Notes: generated by a model from the sequence alone, not told the origin. A stretch of DNA of 34,726 nucleotides from Candidatus Nitrosopumilus sp. (GCA_013694585.1 JACDCB010000123.1:1-34726); one strand, 5' to 3'. Counted from the stretch's first letter, positions 17,045-25,737 are shown. Program-made: numbers and translations.

Positions 17045-17907
17045 TTTATATTTCAACTTCATTGAGATTTGATGTTTCCATTCCAGATTCATTCCTTTAT
17101 GATGTTTCGACAGAAATTGATAAAACACTGAAAATCTTTCAATTATCAAGAGCTTTATCGATTTTTAGGGTTAATAATGTATATATATATCATGACAAAA
17201 TACTGAACGCAAGCAAAAATGATCTTCAATTTATGGTAACTATTCTAGAATATCTTGATACACCTCAATATTTAAGGAGGAAACTTTATCCTAAACTTGA
17301 AATATTAAAAAATGTTGGAAAGCTCCATCCAGTAAGATCGCATCATCATAAAGACAGGGTAGAAATAAGAGACGTAAAAAGTGGCGAAGTTAGGGTCGGG
17401 GTCGTTGAGAAAGGACGGGACGCCTATTTTGTAGATGTTGGATTAAGCATTCCAATTGAGTATAATGGAAAATATAAGCATGATGGTAGGAAAGTTAATG
17501 TAAAGTTATTAAAACACAAGAATTCCATTGATGCAATTGATATCGAAAAAAACGAAATAACTGAGCTATATTGGGGATACAACGTATATCAAATAAAAGA
17601 TTTGAAAAATATTATGGAAAAATTTCCGATATCAAACATTATCCTTACCTCGAAACATGCGAAATACTTTAACCCCTCTGATAACGAGTTCTCTAAGATG
17701 AATCGATCTTCAGACAATAATTCAATTTTAGTTGTTTTTGGATCACCAAAATTTGGGTTAAATTCGATTTTGTCAAAGGATAAAATGAACATTTCTAAAT
17801 ATTATTCCTATAACTTCTTTCCAAATCAAGGTACCCAAACCGTTAGGTTAGAGGAATCAATATACGGAGTATTGTCTATCCTGAATATTTGTTTATTTTC
17901 TCTCTAG
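17041..17907 (+). CDS. SPOUT-class RNA methyltransferase (COG2106 type)
   Basis: This 288-residue protein resembles the archaeal/eukaryotic COG2106 (DUF171, C9orf114) group: an N-terminal domain with SRALSIFRVNNVYIY and LEYLDTPQYLRRKLYP, a central OB-like insert (VRVGVVEKGRDAYFVDVG), and a C-terminal knot region with LVVFGSPKFGLNSIL and NFFPNQGTQTVRLEESIYGVLSILN. Relatives are predicted or shown to methylate rRNA uridine. Its position just before rpl3 is a conserved archaeal arrangement. It starts with GTG inside the stop of the thioredoxin-fold gene. Confidence 0.85.
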   Translation: MIYISTSLRFDVSIPDSFLYDVSTEIDKTLKIFQLSRALSIFRVNNVYIYHDKILNASKNDLQFMVTILEYLDTPQYLRRKLYPKLEILKNVGKLHPVRSHHHKDRVEIRDVKSGEVRVGVVEKGRDAYFVDVGLSIPIEYNGKYKHDGRKVNVKLLKHKNSIDAIDIEKNEITELYWGYNVYQIKDLKNIMEKFPISNIILTSKHAKYFNPSDNEFSKMNRSSDNNSILVVFGSPKFGLNSILSKDKMNISKYYSYNFFPNQGTQTVRLEESIYGVLSILNICLFSL

Positions 17908-17925
17908 TCCGTTAATAGCGATAAT

Positions 17926-17937
17926 AAACTTATTAAA
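17926..17937 (+). promoter_or_regulatory. TATA box of the ribosomal protein operon
   Basis: AACTTATTAAAG is centred about 30 bases before the rpl3 ATG, in the 54-base gap after the SPOUT gene, so rpl3 and following genes can be transcribed from here. Confidence 0.5.
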
Positions 17938-17961
17938 GGGATCCGAAAAATTTTTGTATCT

Positions 17962-18960
17962 ATGGGTCACCGAAAATATAGCGCACCACGAAGAGGTAGT
18001 ATTGCATTTCGACCACGGGCCAGAGCACAGAGCTTAGAAGCTCGAATCAGAACATGGCCCGAAGATTTTAGTCGTAATAATGTTGGCTTGGTTGGATTTG
18101 CCGGATTTAAAGTAGGTCAAATTCAGGTAATGACAGTTGATGATAAGGAGAAGACTCCAAATTATGGTAAGCCATTAATGAATCATTCTACAGTGATATC
18201 CTTGCCGCCTTTAAAAATAGTTGGAATTCGAGGTTATTCCGAAGATGGGTACGGTAAGCATGCATTATTCGATGTATATTCTAAAGAAAGCATTAAAGAT
18301 TTATCTTCAAAGTACAAAACCAAGTATTCAGAGGATGGATTAAAAAAAGCTGAAGGAATGATCGGATCTGTTAAACACTTAAACGCTGTAGTTGCAGTGT
18401 TTCCTAATAAAATCGGAATATCGCAGAAAGTCCCATTTATATATGAAATTCCAGTATCTGGCGGTGATAATCAGGTCAAGTTTGAATTCTTAAAGTCTAA
18501 ACTAGGTCAAGAAGTTAGAGTAACCGATGTTTTCAAAACAGGACAGAATATCGATGTTCATGGGATAACTAGAGGTAAGGGTGTTGAAGGTCCAATTACG
18601 AGATTTGGTGTTAAGAGAAAACAACACAAATCAAGGAAAAGTGTTAGAGCTGTTGGAACGTTAGGTCCTATATCACCGGCAGTGGTAATGTATACTGTGG
18701 CAAGACAAGGACAAAGAGGGTTTCACCAGCGTACAGAATATAACAAAAGGATCCTAGTTATGTCAAATTCCGATAATACCGAATTGGTAAATATTAATCC
18801 AAAAGGAGGGTTCAAACATTTTGGGTTAGTAGATGGAGATTATATGATAGTGAGAGGAACTATACCTGGAGTACCGAAGAGATTAATAAAGTTGAGACAA
18901 CCTATAAGGAGCAAACAATCAAAAATAAGTGAACCCAAGGTATTGGAGGTAATTGTATAG
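17962..18960 (+). CDS. rpl3: Large-subunit ribosomal protein uL3
   Basis: The 332-residue length and start MGHRKYSAPRRGSIAFRPR are those of archaeal/eukaryotic L3, which is longer than the bacterial form. VGFAGFKVGQIQVM, DVHGITRGKGVEGPITRFG and RPGQRGFHQRTEYN-like VARQGQRGFHQRTEYNK are family motifs. L3 organises the 23S domain VI and the peptidyl-transferase surroundings. It opens the run of ribosomal genes; its stop is followed immediately by the rpl4 ATG. Confidence 0.98.
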   Translation: MGHRKYSAPRRGSIAFRPRARAQSLEARIRTWPEDFSRNNVGLVGFAGFKVGQIQVMTVDDKEKTPNYGKPLMNHSTVISLPPLKIVGIRGYSEDGYGKHALFDVYSKESIKDLSSKYKTKYSEDGLKKAEGMIGSVKHLNAVVAVFPNKIGISQKVPFIYEIPVSGGDNQVKFEFLKSKLGQEVRVTDVFKTGQNIDVHGITRGKGVEGPITRFGVKRKQHKSRKSVRAVGTLGPISPAVVMYTVARQGQRGFHQRTEYNKRILVMSNSDNTELVNINPKGGFKHFGLVDGDYMIVRGTIPGVPKRLIKLRQPIRSKQSKISEPKVLEVIV

Positions 18961-19773
18961 ATGAAGACAAAACTATTCGACTTAAAAGGTAATCAAACCG
19001 AAGATATAGATCTACCTCCATTGTTTAATTTTCCATATCGTCCTGAGATTATTAAAAAGGCATTCGTTAATCTGTATTCTCACCGTTTCCAGAAACAGGG
19101 TAGGTATCCAGCTGCTGGGGAAATTGTGAGTGCTGAATCTAGGAATACCGGTTTAGGCATCGCCCGTCTTGCAAGAGCAAGAGGTGAAGGATTTTCTCGT
19201 GCAGGCCAAGCAGCCGGAGTAGCTGGTGTAAGAAAAGGCAGGCTCGCACATCCACCAGAATCTTGGAAGGTCACTCATAAAAAACTGAACAAAAAGGAAA
19301 ACACTATAGCTCTTCTCTCTGCTATATCGTCAACCCGCCAAAGCGAACTAATAATCAACAGAGGTCATTTAATAGAAGGGTTAAAATCTTTTCCAATTGT
19401 AGTAACTAACGATTTAGAAAATGTGAGCAAAACCAAAAACTTGCTTGACGTTTTACGTCTACTAGGATTAGAAGAAGATGTTAAAAGAGTTGAACAATCC
19501 ATTAAGAAGCGTTCTGGGAAGGCCAAGAGGAGAGGCCGTCCTAACCGAGTTGGCAAAAGTGCATTAATAGTTGTTGGTAATAGTGACTGTGAGTTATTGA
19601 AATTGGATAATTCGATACCTGGGATTGGGATAAAATGCGTAAAGGATATAAGTGTTTTAGATCTTGCACCCGGTGCCAGACCAATAAGGCTAGTGGTGTT
19701 CTCGCAAAATTCATTAGAAGAATTGAGTAATCTGAAAATTCCGAAAAATATAATCCTGGAGAACTCGACATGA
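18961..19773 (+). CDS. rpl4: Large-subunit ribosomal protein uL4
   Basis: This is archaeal L4 at 270 residues: PYRPEIIKKAF near the start, the exit-tunnel loop with RGEGFSRAGQAAGVAGVRKGRLAHPP, and a C-terminal KKRSGKAKRRGRPNRVGKSALIVV. L4 lines the nascent peptide tunnel. There is no gap after rpl3, and its stop overlaps the rpl23 start by four bases. Confidence 0.98.
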   Translation: MKTKLFDLKGNQTEDIDLPPLFNFPYRPEIIKKAFVNLYSHRFQKQGRYPAAGEIVSAESRNTGLGIARLARARGEGFSRAGQAAGVAGVRKGRLAHPPESWKVTHKKLNKKENTIALLSAISSTRQSELIINRGHLIEGLKSFPIVVTNDLENVSKTKNLLDVLRLLGLEEDVKRVEQSIKKRSGKAKRRGRPNRVGKSALIVVGNSDCELLKLDNSIPGIGIKCVKDISVLDLAPGARPIRLVVFSQNSLEELSNLKIPKNIILENST

Positions 19774-20069
19774 ATGAATTTATATATAATAAAAAAATTG
19801 AAATAAATGCCGATATCGCGAGTAAGATAATACTCGAGCCTTATGTAACCGAAAAGACTTTTAATATAATAGAAAAAGAGAACAAACTTAGTTTTATTGT
19901 CCATAATAAGGCCAACAAAGGTCAAATCATCAAAGCAATGAAGATAATCTATGAGGCAGAGATTAGTGAAGTAAATACTTTTAATACCATTAGAGGTAAG
20001 AAAGCAATTATGAAATTTAAGAATGTGGATGGCGCAAGACAGCTCGCAACTAATTTAGGTTTGGTGTAA
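19770..20069 (+). CDS. rpl23: Large-subunit ribosomal protein uL23
   Basis: At 99 residues it has LEPYVTEKTFNIIEKENKLSFIVHNKANKGQIIKAMKIIYE, typical of L23, and TIRGKKAIMKFKN. L23 sits at the tunnel exit and binds SRP. The first ~18 residues (MNEFIYNKKIEINADIAS) extend beyond the usual ~86-residue archaeal form. The ATG overlaps the rpl4 stop. The next gene is rps19, not the usual rpl2. Confidence 0.95.
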   Translation: MNEFIYNKKIEINADIASKIILEPYVTEKTFNIIEKENKLSFIVHNKANKGQIIKAMKIIYEAEISEVNTFNTIRGKKAIMKFKNVDGARQLATNLGLV

Positions 20070-20131
20070 AATATGGAAAATTATGCTAAAGAGACTGAAT
20101 TAAAAATTATTTGTAGGATTAGGTAAAAAAA

Positions 20132-20539
20132 ATGGTACGCGAATTTAAATTCAAAGGATATTCCGGCGAACAAATCCAAAAACTTTCAATTGAGACACTT
20201 ATGCCACTCTTAAATTCAAGGCAGAGGCGATCTTTGGACAAGAGGCTATCTACTTATATGAATGATGAAAAGAGAAAATTCAGAGAAGATTTGAAATTAG
20301 CTAGGGATGGTAAACTTAAAGGTCAATTAAAAACCCATCTAAGGGATATGATTATTTTGCCCGACATGATAGGATTAACGGTATTGGTTCACAATGGAAA
20401 AGAATTTGTTTCTTATGTTATAAAGCCTGAAATGGTCGGTCATTATCTAGGGGAATATGCTATTACCAATAAACGAGTTCAACATGGAACACCTGGTGTT
20501 GGTTCATCACGATCCAGCTTGTATGTCCCATTAAAGTGA
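20132..20539 (+). CDS. rps19: Small-subunit ribosomal protein uS19
   Basis: The 135-residue archaeal S19 contains LNSRQRRSLDKRL in the N-terminal extension, then the core with MIILPDMIGLTVLVHNGKEFV, MVGHYLGEYAITNKRVQHGTPGVGSSRSS. It sits in the 30S head and contacts the A-site and bridges. It is 62 bases after rpl23, the largest gap inside the operon, where rpl2 would be expected. Confidence 0.97.
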   Translation: MVREFKFKGYSGEQIQKLSIETLMPLLNSRQRRSLDKRLSTYMNDEKRKFREDLKLARDGKLKGQLKTHLRDMIILPDMIGLTVLVHNGKEFVSYVIKPEMVGHYLGEYAITNKRVQHGTPGVGSSRSSLYVPLK

Positions 20540-20544
20540 TATAG

Positions 20545-21018
20545 ATGCCGGATTATTCTTATTCTTTTCAAAAGTATGAAAAGTCAAGACATGTAAGGGC
20601 TGCAATAAGGGACAAATCTATCTCCCATAAGCATTCTAGAGAAATTGCTATAGCCATAAACAACAAAAGTATAGAAAAAGCAAGGGAGTTTCTGGAGGAT
20701 GTTTTGATAAGAAAAATAGCAGTTCCGTACAGGAGATATAACAATGAAGTAGCTCATAGATCAAACATACGAGATGGTTTTTGTTCTGGGAGATACCCAC
20801 ACAAATCAACATCCGAGTTCTTGAAGATGCTAGACAATCTAGAATCTAATGCAGAGTACAAGGGAATGGATTTGGATAGACTCAAAATCATTTCCGTAGT
20901 TGTTCATAAGGGAACAAAATTGAAGAGATTCACCCCGAGAGCTATGGGAAGAGCAAGTCCCAAATATGATACTCTGGTTCATGTTGAAATTGTAGCCATG
21001 GAAGGTAGGTCATCTTAA
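20545..21018 (+). CDS. rpl22: Large-subunit ribosomal protein uL22
   Basis: This 157-residue protein contains the L22 features SISHKHSREIAIAINNKSIEKAREFLEDV, VAHRSNIRDGFCSGRYPHKS and the C-terminal RFTPRAMGRASPKYDTLVHVEIV with the tunnel-lining loop. It follows rps19 by five bases and is followed directly by rps3. Confidence 0.97.
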   Translation: MPDYSYSFQKYEKSRHVRAAIRDKSISHKHSREIAIAINNKSIEKAREFLEDVLIRKIAVPYRRYNNEVAHRSNIRDGFCSGRYPHKSTSEFLKMLDNLESNAEYKGMDLDRLKIISVVVHKGTKLKRFTPRAMGRASPKYDTLVHVEIVAMEGRSS

Positions 21019-21747
21019 TTGAACGCAATCAAAAACGTTTTAAAAAACAATTATCGTAATACTGAATTGGACGAATTTCTAAAAGAGGAATTAAAGGATG
21101 CCGGATTTGGAGGTGCTGATATTCAAAAATCTCCTCTGGGTACTAGACTAACCTTGTACGTGACGAGACCGGGACTTGTTATTGGAAGGAAGGGAAGTGG
21201 TATTAGGGATCTTACGTCTAAGTTGGAGGTAAGATTTGGATTAACCAATCCACAAATTTCAGTAGTTGAGGTAGAAGTACCCGAATTAAATCCTAAGATA
21301 ATGTGCAACAGGCTAGCACAACTCATTGAAAGAGGCACGGCTTTCAGACGAGCTGCATTGTGGACAGTAAAAACCATAGAGAATGCTGGAGCACTAGGTG
21401 TTGAGGTGACAATTTCCGGAAAGTTACGTAGCGAAAGAGCTCATTTTGAAAAACATTCTTCTGGGATTATTCCAAAAAGTGGTAACATGGCGGATAAAGT
21501 CGTCCGTGAAGGCATTACACACGTCCTAACAAAAATGGGAATTATGGGAATTAGACTTAAGATTGCGATAAAAAATGCTACACCACCAGAATTTGAACTC
21601 ATAACTAATTTCAAAGATCACAATAATCAAAAAAGCCAAGCAGATGATAAAAATCTGTCAGGTTCAAATGAGAGTAATATGCCGGACCCTAATGAAACAA
21701 AACAGCAGAAAGAAATAATAGAAAATAAAGGAGAGATAAATAAATAA
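21019..21747 (+). CDS. rps3: Small-subunit ribosomal protein uS3
   Basis: S3 has a KH domain: VTRPGLVIGRKGSGIRDLTSKLE is at about residues 49-71, followed by a second domain with GVEVTISGKLRSERAHFEKH. It forms the mRNA entry channel. The last ~45 residues (after PPEFELITNF) are an acidic/polar Asn-Lys-Glu tail, as in several archaeal S3 proteins. The start is TTG, directly after the rpl22 stop codon TAA. Confidence 0.97.
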   Translation: MNAIKNVLKNNYRNTELDEFLKEELKDAGFGGADIQKSPLGTRLTLYVTRPGLVIGRKGSGIRDLTSKLEVRFGLTNPQISVVEVEVPELNPKIMCNRLAQLIERGTAFRRAALWTVKTIENAGALGVEVTISGKLRSERAHFEKHSSGIIPKSGNMADKVVREGITHVLTKMGIMGIRLKIAIKNATPPEFELITNFKDHNNQKSQADDKNLSGSNESNMPDPNETKQQKEIIENKGEINK

Positions 21748-21957
21748 TTGTCAAGAAATAAGACCAAAACATTAAGACAATTTAACGATGATGATCTTAA
21801 GGATAAACTAAGTGATTTGAAAGTCGATCTAGCCAAGCTTCGTTCTGAGGCAATTAAGGGGACTTTAAAGAAAGAAGCTGGAGTAATTAGGTGGAAGAGA
21901 AGAGACATAGCAAGAATACTTACGTTGATGAATGAAAGAACTGGAGGTAAGAAGTAG
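21748..21957 (+). CDS. rpl29: Large-subunit ribosomal protein uL29
   Basis: This 69-residue helical hairpin protein, with LRQFNDDDLKDKLSDLKVDLAKLRSEA and VIRWKRRDIARILTLMNER, is L29, located at the tunnel exit. It starts with TTG immediately after the rps3 stop, and only three bases separate it from rnp1. Confidence 0.95.
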   Translation: MSRNKTKTLRQFNDDDLKDKLSDLKVDLAKLRSEAIKGTLKKEAGVIRWKRRDIARILTLMNERTGGKK

Positions 21958-21960
21958 AAA

Positions 21961-22236
21961 ATGCAGGCAGGCAACCAAATTCACTATAATGAATATCTTG
22001 GCAAATTTGTTAAAATTAACAAAGCAAGGAATGCGAGGAATTCCAACATATCCGGAACTGTTGTGAACGAAACAAAGAATATGTTATACTTGAGTGATCA
22101 TAAAAGCAAAAACGTCATAAAGGTTCCCAAAGGTGAAATCTGTGAATATGAAATTTGCCATAATAGTGGAACTTGTACACTCGATGGCAAGCGATTATTA
22201 GGCAGGCCCGAGGAATTAGTTAACAAAGTAAAGTGA
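21961..22236 (+). CDS. rnp1: RNase P protein component 1 (Rpp29/Pop4 family)
   Basis: This 91-residue protein has the Sm-like beta barrel of archaeal Rpp29: NEYLGKFVKINKARNARNSNISGTVVNETKNMLYL, NVIKVPKGEICEYEI, and a C-terminal DGKRLLGRPEELV. It pairs with Rpp21 on the RNase P RNA, the ribozyme that trims tRNA 5' leaders. Its place between rpl29 and rps17 is the standard archaeal location. Its stop overlaps a possible GTG start of rps17. Confidence 0.93.
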   Translation: MQAGNQIHYNEYLGKFVKINKARNARNSNISGTVVNETKNMLYLSDHKSKNVIKVPKGEICEYEICHNSGTCTLDGKRLLGRPEELVNKVK

Positions 22237-22241
22237 TTATT

Positions 22242-22565
22242 ATGGTTAAGAATATTGGTATCCAAGTAAAAGCTCCAAAGAAGACATGCAATAATAGATA
22301 TTGTCCGTTTTGCGGCTCCCTATCACTAAGAGGAAAATTGATAGTAGGGACGGTAGTTAGTCATAAAGGGAAAAATATGGTTGTTGTAGAGCGAGAATAT
22401 TCAAGATTTGTAGACAAGTACAAAAGATACGAGAGAAGCAAATCCAGAATCCATGCTTTCATATCTGATTGCATGGATGTATCCGACGGAAACAAAGTCA
22501 AAATTGCAGAATGTCGACCGTTGTCGAAAACCATATCATTTGCTGTTGTGGAGGTAAGTGAATAA
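22242..22565 (+). CDS. rps17: Small-subunit ribosomal protein uS17
   Basis: The S17 core includes CPFCGSLSLRGKLIVGTVVSHKGKNMVVVEREY and KIAECRPLSKTISFAVVEV, an OB-fold that binds 16S rRNA. It has extra cysteines near the N-terminus (TCNNRYCPFCG) that could bind zinc. I chose ATG 22242 (MVKNIGIQVKAPKK, 107 residues) over the GTG at 22233 that overlaps the rnp1 stop; either is possible. Confidence 0.95.
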   Translation: MVKNIGIQVKAPKKTCNNRYCPFCGSLSLRGKLIVGTVVSHKGKNMVVVEREYSRFVDKYKRYERSKSRIHAFISDCMDVSDGNKVKIAECRPLSKTISFAVVEVSE

Positions 22566-22567
22566 AC

Positions 22568-23002
22568 TTGTCAACTAAATCAAGAGCCGTATCCTCAAGA
22601 GGAGTAGAAGAATTCAGGCCTTATGTTACGAGGGCACTTCCAATAATGGCACAACTTGTTTGCGCAGACAATACGGGCGCAAAAATACTACAAATTGCTC
22701 AAGTTACGCGGTACAAGGGGAGACATTCGAGGCTACCTGCCGCCGCCGTTGGTGATTTCGTAACGGTAACTGTAAAAAAAGGACCAGCTGAACTCAGAAA
22801 ACAAATTTTTGGAGCTGTCATAGTTAGGCAGAAATACCCAATCAGGAGGTTGAATGGTGTTCGAGTATCTTTTGAAGATAATGCGGCGGTTCTGGTTACA
22901 ACAGAGGGCGAAATTAAAGGAACAGACCTGAAAGGGCCTGTGGCTGCAGAAGCAGCTGAAAAGTGGCCAAGGATTGCTAATTTAGCATCCATGATCATTT
23001 GA
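22568..23002 (+). CDS. rpl14: Large-subunit ribosomal protein uL14
   Basis: The 144-residue L14 has VCADNTGAKILQIAQV, RLPAAAVGDFVTVTVKKG, FGAVIVRQKYPIRRLNGVRVSFEDNAAVLV and KGPVAAEAAEKWPRIANLASMII. It binds near the sarcin-ricin loop and initiation factor aIF6. It starts with TTG two bases after rps17 and overlaps the rpl24 start by four bases (TTGA). Confidence 0.97.
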   Translation: MSTKSRAVSSRGVEEFRPYVTRALPIMAQLVCADNTGAKILQIAQVTRYKGRHSRLPAAAVGDFVTVTVKKGPAELRKQIFGAVIVRQKYPIRRLNGVRVSFEDNAAVLVTTEGEIKGTDLKGPVAAEAAEKWPRIANLASMII

Positions 23003-23382
23003 GTGAAAAGAAAATGAAAAGAAAGTCAAATAATATATGTTCAAATTTATCCAGCAATCTAAAGAAGGAGTACAATAGGAGGAGCTTGAGAATAGTCAAA
23101 GGAGATTCAGTCAAAATCATGAGAGGCGAATACAAAGGCGTAGAAGGAAAGGTAGAGAAATTAAATACTTTGAAGGGGCGATTAAGTATAGAGGGCGTTC
23201 AAAGGGAAAAAATCAAAGGCGGTCAAGTTAAAGTTCAGATTCATGCCTCCAATGTTCGTATTATGTCATTGCTCCTGGATGACAAATATCGAAAGAATAA
23301 GATAGGAAATCAGGAACAAATTAATAAATCATCAAGAAAACAAACAGTGAAAACACCTGAAAAAAATGAGGAAAAGAAGTGA
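22999..23382 (+). CDS. rpl24: Large-subunit ribosomal protein uL24
   Basis: At 127 residues it contains the KOW motif: SLRIVKGDSVKIMRGEYKGVEGKVEKLN, then SIEGVQREKIKGGQVKVQIHASNVRI. L24 is an early assembly protein. The C-terminus is a Lys/Asn/Gln-rich tail. The start is TTG, overlapping the rpl14 stop; seven bases separate it from rps4e. Confidence 0.96.
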   Translation: MSEKKMKRKSNNICSNLSSNLKKEYNRRSLRIVKGDSVKIMRGEYKGVEGKVEKLNTLKGRLSIEGVQREKIKGGQVKVQIHASNVRIMSLLLDDKYRKNKIGNQEQINKSSRKQTVKTPEKNEEKK

Positions 23383-23389
23383 AAATTAA

Positions 23390-24112
23390 ATGGTAAAAAA
23401 AAGTGGAAGTACTAAATTAAAAAGACAAATGGCGCCTAAATTTTGGGATATTAAACGAAAAGACTCTCCTTTCATCCTGGCACCTAGGCCTGGCCCTTAT
23501 TCAAAAACAAAATGCTATTCGATCGGTGTATTGATTCGTGATGTTTTGCACCTATGTTTTAATTTAACTGAAGCTAAGAGAATATTAAACTCTGGACAAA
23601 TCAAAGTGGATGGTAAAATTAGAAGGGATGGGCGTTTTGGTGTCGGAATTATGGATGTTGTAGAGGTAGTACCAAATGGGGTAGCTTATAGAATGGTGCC
23701 GAAAGGTTCAAAATTACTAGTTCCCACTCAAACTACAGAAAAATCATTAAAATTGTTAAAGATTACTAGTAAGGTAAGCTATCGAGGAAATAAAATTCAA
23801 TACGGGTTTCACGATGGCAAAACCTTGATATCGGATAATAAAGATATGAATGTAGGTGATTCCTGTCTGGTAACAATTCCTGAAATAAATATAGAACAAC
23901 ATATTAAGTTTGAGACTGGATGTAGTATTCTTGTAGTTCAGGGTGAAAACGCTGGTAAGATTGGTAAAGTAGAAGAGATTAAGGATGGGATGTTTTCGTT
24001 ACCTAAAAGAGTAGTGTTAACATTGGATGAAAAAACCGTGGAATTACCAGTTGGTATAGTAATGCCGGTCGGTGTTGAAAAACCTGTATTGGAGGTGTTA
24101 GTTAATGAGTGA
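23390..24112 (+). CDS. rps4e: Small-subunit ribosomal protein eS4
   Basis: This archaeal/eukaryotic-only protein of 240 residues has an N-terminal S4-like RNA-binding fold (LKRQMAPKFWDIKRKDSPFILAPRPGPY is split over residues about 9-36), an S4 domain at about 45-95, a central domain, and a C-terminal KOW motif (SILVVQGENAGKIGKVEEI). It overlaps rpl5 by eight bases. Confidence 0.97.
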   Translation: MVKKSGSTKLKRQMAPKFWDIKRKDSPFILAPRPGPYSKTKCYSIGVLIRDVLHLCFNLTEAKRILNSGQIKVDGKIRRDGRFGVGIMDVVEVVPNGVAYRMVPKGSKLLVPTQTTEKSLKLLKITSKVSYRGNKIQYGFHDGKTLISDNKDMNVGDSCLVTIPEINIEQHIKFETGCSILVVQGENAGKIGKVEEIKDGMFSLPKRVVLTLDEKTVELPVGIVMPVGVEKPVLEVLVNE

Positions 24113-24623
24113 AAATAAGATCAACCTTATGAAAGAAATTCACGTTTCTAAGGTGGTCATTAATATTGGTGTAGGTAAATCGGGAGATCCTGTTGAGAAA
24201 GCCAAATATGCTTTATCTGAGCTAACCGGTAAAACTCCAAGTGTAAGGGGTGCAAAAAAAAGCGTAAGGGATTTTGGCATTCATAAAGGTGAACCCATAG
24301 GTGCAATGGTTACCCTGAGACGAACAGATGCCACAAACTTTTTAAGACGAGTAATGGAATCAAAGAGGAATGTGATAAAGAATTCATCATTTGATAATAA
24401 TGGTAACATATCGTTTGGAATCCATGAACATATTGATATTCCTGGTACAAAGTACAATCCTGATATCGGTATATTTGGAATGGATGTATGCGCCGCATTG
24501 ACAAGACCTGGCTACAGAGTTTCCAAAAGGAGAAATCCGAGTAAGATCGGCAAAAATCATAAAATTACAAAAGATGAGTCGATAGAATTCTTTAAGGCTC
24601 AATTTGGAGTTGAAGTCAATTGA
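24105..24623 (+). CDS. rpl5: Large-subunit ribosomal protein uL5
   Basis: At 172 residues it contains VVINIGVGKSGDPVEKAKYALSELTG, RDFGIHKGEPIGAMVTLRR and FGIHEHIDIPGTKYNPDIGIFGMDV. L5 binds 5S rRNA and the tRNA elbow. Its ATG lies inside the end of rps4e, and its stop overlaps the TTG start of rps14, so translational coupling is likely on both sides. Confidence 0.97.
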   Translation: MSENKINLMKEIHVSKVVINIGVGKSGDPVEKAKYALSELTGKTPSVRGAKKSVRDFGIHKGEPIGAMVTLRRTDATNFLRRVMESKRNVIKNSSFDNNGNISFGIHEHIDIPGTKYNPDIGIFGMDVCAALTRPGYRVSKRRNPSKIGKNHKITKDESIEFFKAQFGVEVN

Positions 24624-24802
24624 AAATTAAAATTAGAGATTACGCCCTCACGGGAAGAAAGAAGTTGGCCCACGGCAAGGGTACCCGTTGGTGCAAAAGG
24701 TGTGGATCTTTTAGTGGAATGATTTGTTCCTATGATCTTATGTTATGCAGAAGATGTTTTAGAGAAGTTGCCTTCTCACTAGGGTTCAGGAAATACGAAT
24801 AG
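24620..24802 (+). CDS. rps14: Small-subunit ribosomal protein uS14 (zinc form)
   Basis: The 60-residue zinc-binding S14 has CKRC at 25-28 and CRRC at 43-46, with a C-terminal FREVAFSLGFRKYE. It lies in the 30S head. The start is TTG, overlapping the rpl5 stop; ten bases separate it from rps8. Confidence 0.96.
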   Translation: MKIKIRDYALTGRKKLAHGKGTRWCKRCGSFSGMICSYDLMLCRRCFREVAFSLGFRKYE

Positions 24803-24812
24803 GTGATTATGA

Positions 24813-25205
24813 ATGCCAGCATTAAATATTTTGTCTAATCTATTTACCACTTTATATAACAATGAAATGAGAAGGAAGCGAGAATGCATAGTATTACCAG
24901 CGTCAAAATTCTCAAGTGAAGTTTTAAGGGTCATGCAAAAGCAGAGATATATTGGAGAATTCGAACAGGTTGACGACGGGAGATTGGGTAAATTCAGAAT
25001 ACAACTCTTAGCAAAAATTAATAAATGTGGAATAATTACTCCTAGATTTAGTGTAAAGAAGGATCGATACTTAGATTGGGAACGTCAGTTTCTTCCTTCT
25101 TATAACATGGGTATTTTAATAGTATCCACTAGTAAAGGAATTATGTCTCACCATGATGCTCAAAATGAAGGATTAGGAGGTGCACTTATAGGTTATGTCT
25201 ACTAA
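24813..25205 (+). CDS. rps8: Small-subunit ribosomal protein uS8
   Basis: This 130-residue protein contains the S8 pattern LSNLFTTLYNNEMRRKRECIVLPASKFSSEVLRVMQKQRYIGEF (across about residues 6-49) and a C-terminal MGILIVSTSKGIMSHHDAQNEGLGGALIGYVY, which binds the central domain of 16S rRNA. Its end overlaps the rpl6 start by 11 bases. Confidence 0.97.
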   Translation: MPALNILSNLFTTLYNNEMRRKRECIVLPASKFSSEVLRVMQKQRYIGEFEQVDDGRLGKFRIQLLAKINKCGIITPRFSVKKDRYLDWERQFLPSYNMGILIVSTSKGIMSHHDAQNEGLGGALIGYVY

Positions 25206-25737
25206 ACCCGAATTTTACGCAAATGAGATTGTTATTCCAGATGGTATATCGGTGAATAAAGATCAGAATCTCATTACAACAAACGGCTCAAACGGAAAAG
25301 TTCAAAAGGATTTTACGAAGATTCATGCATTAATAGAAGTTGGTAAAGAAAAGATTACAATACGATCTTACGGAAATAGGAAAAGCGATTTTGCATTGGT
25401 CAACACGGTGCATAGTCATATTAGGAATATGATAAAGGGTTCAACCACTGGATTCACATATAAACTAAAAATCGTATTTGCACACTTTCCTATATCCGTT
25501 AAGATTAAAGGACAGGATGTTTATATCGAAAACTTTTTTGGAGAACGATCATCTAGGGTGTCAAAGATCCTAGGGAAGGATACTAAGGTTACTGTTCAAG
25601 GTGATGATATTTTGATCACAGGACCAAATATTGAAAATGTATCCCAAACAGCAGCAAATATCGAATCTTCTACAAGGATAAAAAATAAAGACTCTAGGGT
25701 GTTTCTTGATGGGGTATACATATACTCCAAAGCCTAG
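25195..25737 (+). CDS. rpl6: Large-subunit ribosomal protein uL6
   Basis: At 180 residues it has the two-domain L6 layout, with VHSHIRNMIKGSTTGFTYKLKIVFAHFPISVKI in the first half and the second domain ending SRVFLDGVYIYSK. It binds near the sarcin-ricin loop. It is the last gene of this run: the usual archaeal followers (rpl32e, rpl19e, rpl18, rps5, rpl30, rpl15, secY) do not come next; a tRNA gene on the same strand and minus-strand genes do. Confidence 0.96.
   Translation: MSTKPEFYANEIVIPDGISVNKDQNLITTNGSNGKVQKDFTKIHALIEVGKEKITIRSYGNRKSDFALVNTVHSHIRNMIKGSTTGFTYKLKIVFAHFPISVKIKGQDVYIENFFGERSSRVSKILGKDTKVTVQGDDILITGPNIENVSQTAANIESSTRIKNKDSRVFLDGVYIYSKA

Noticed and set aside
20072-20125. 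17-codon frame in the gap where rpl2 is expected
   Set aside because: It does not resemble any part of L2 and is too short to call a gene or a remnant.
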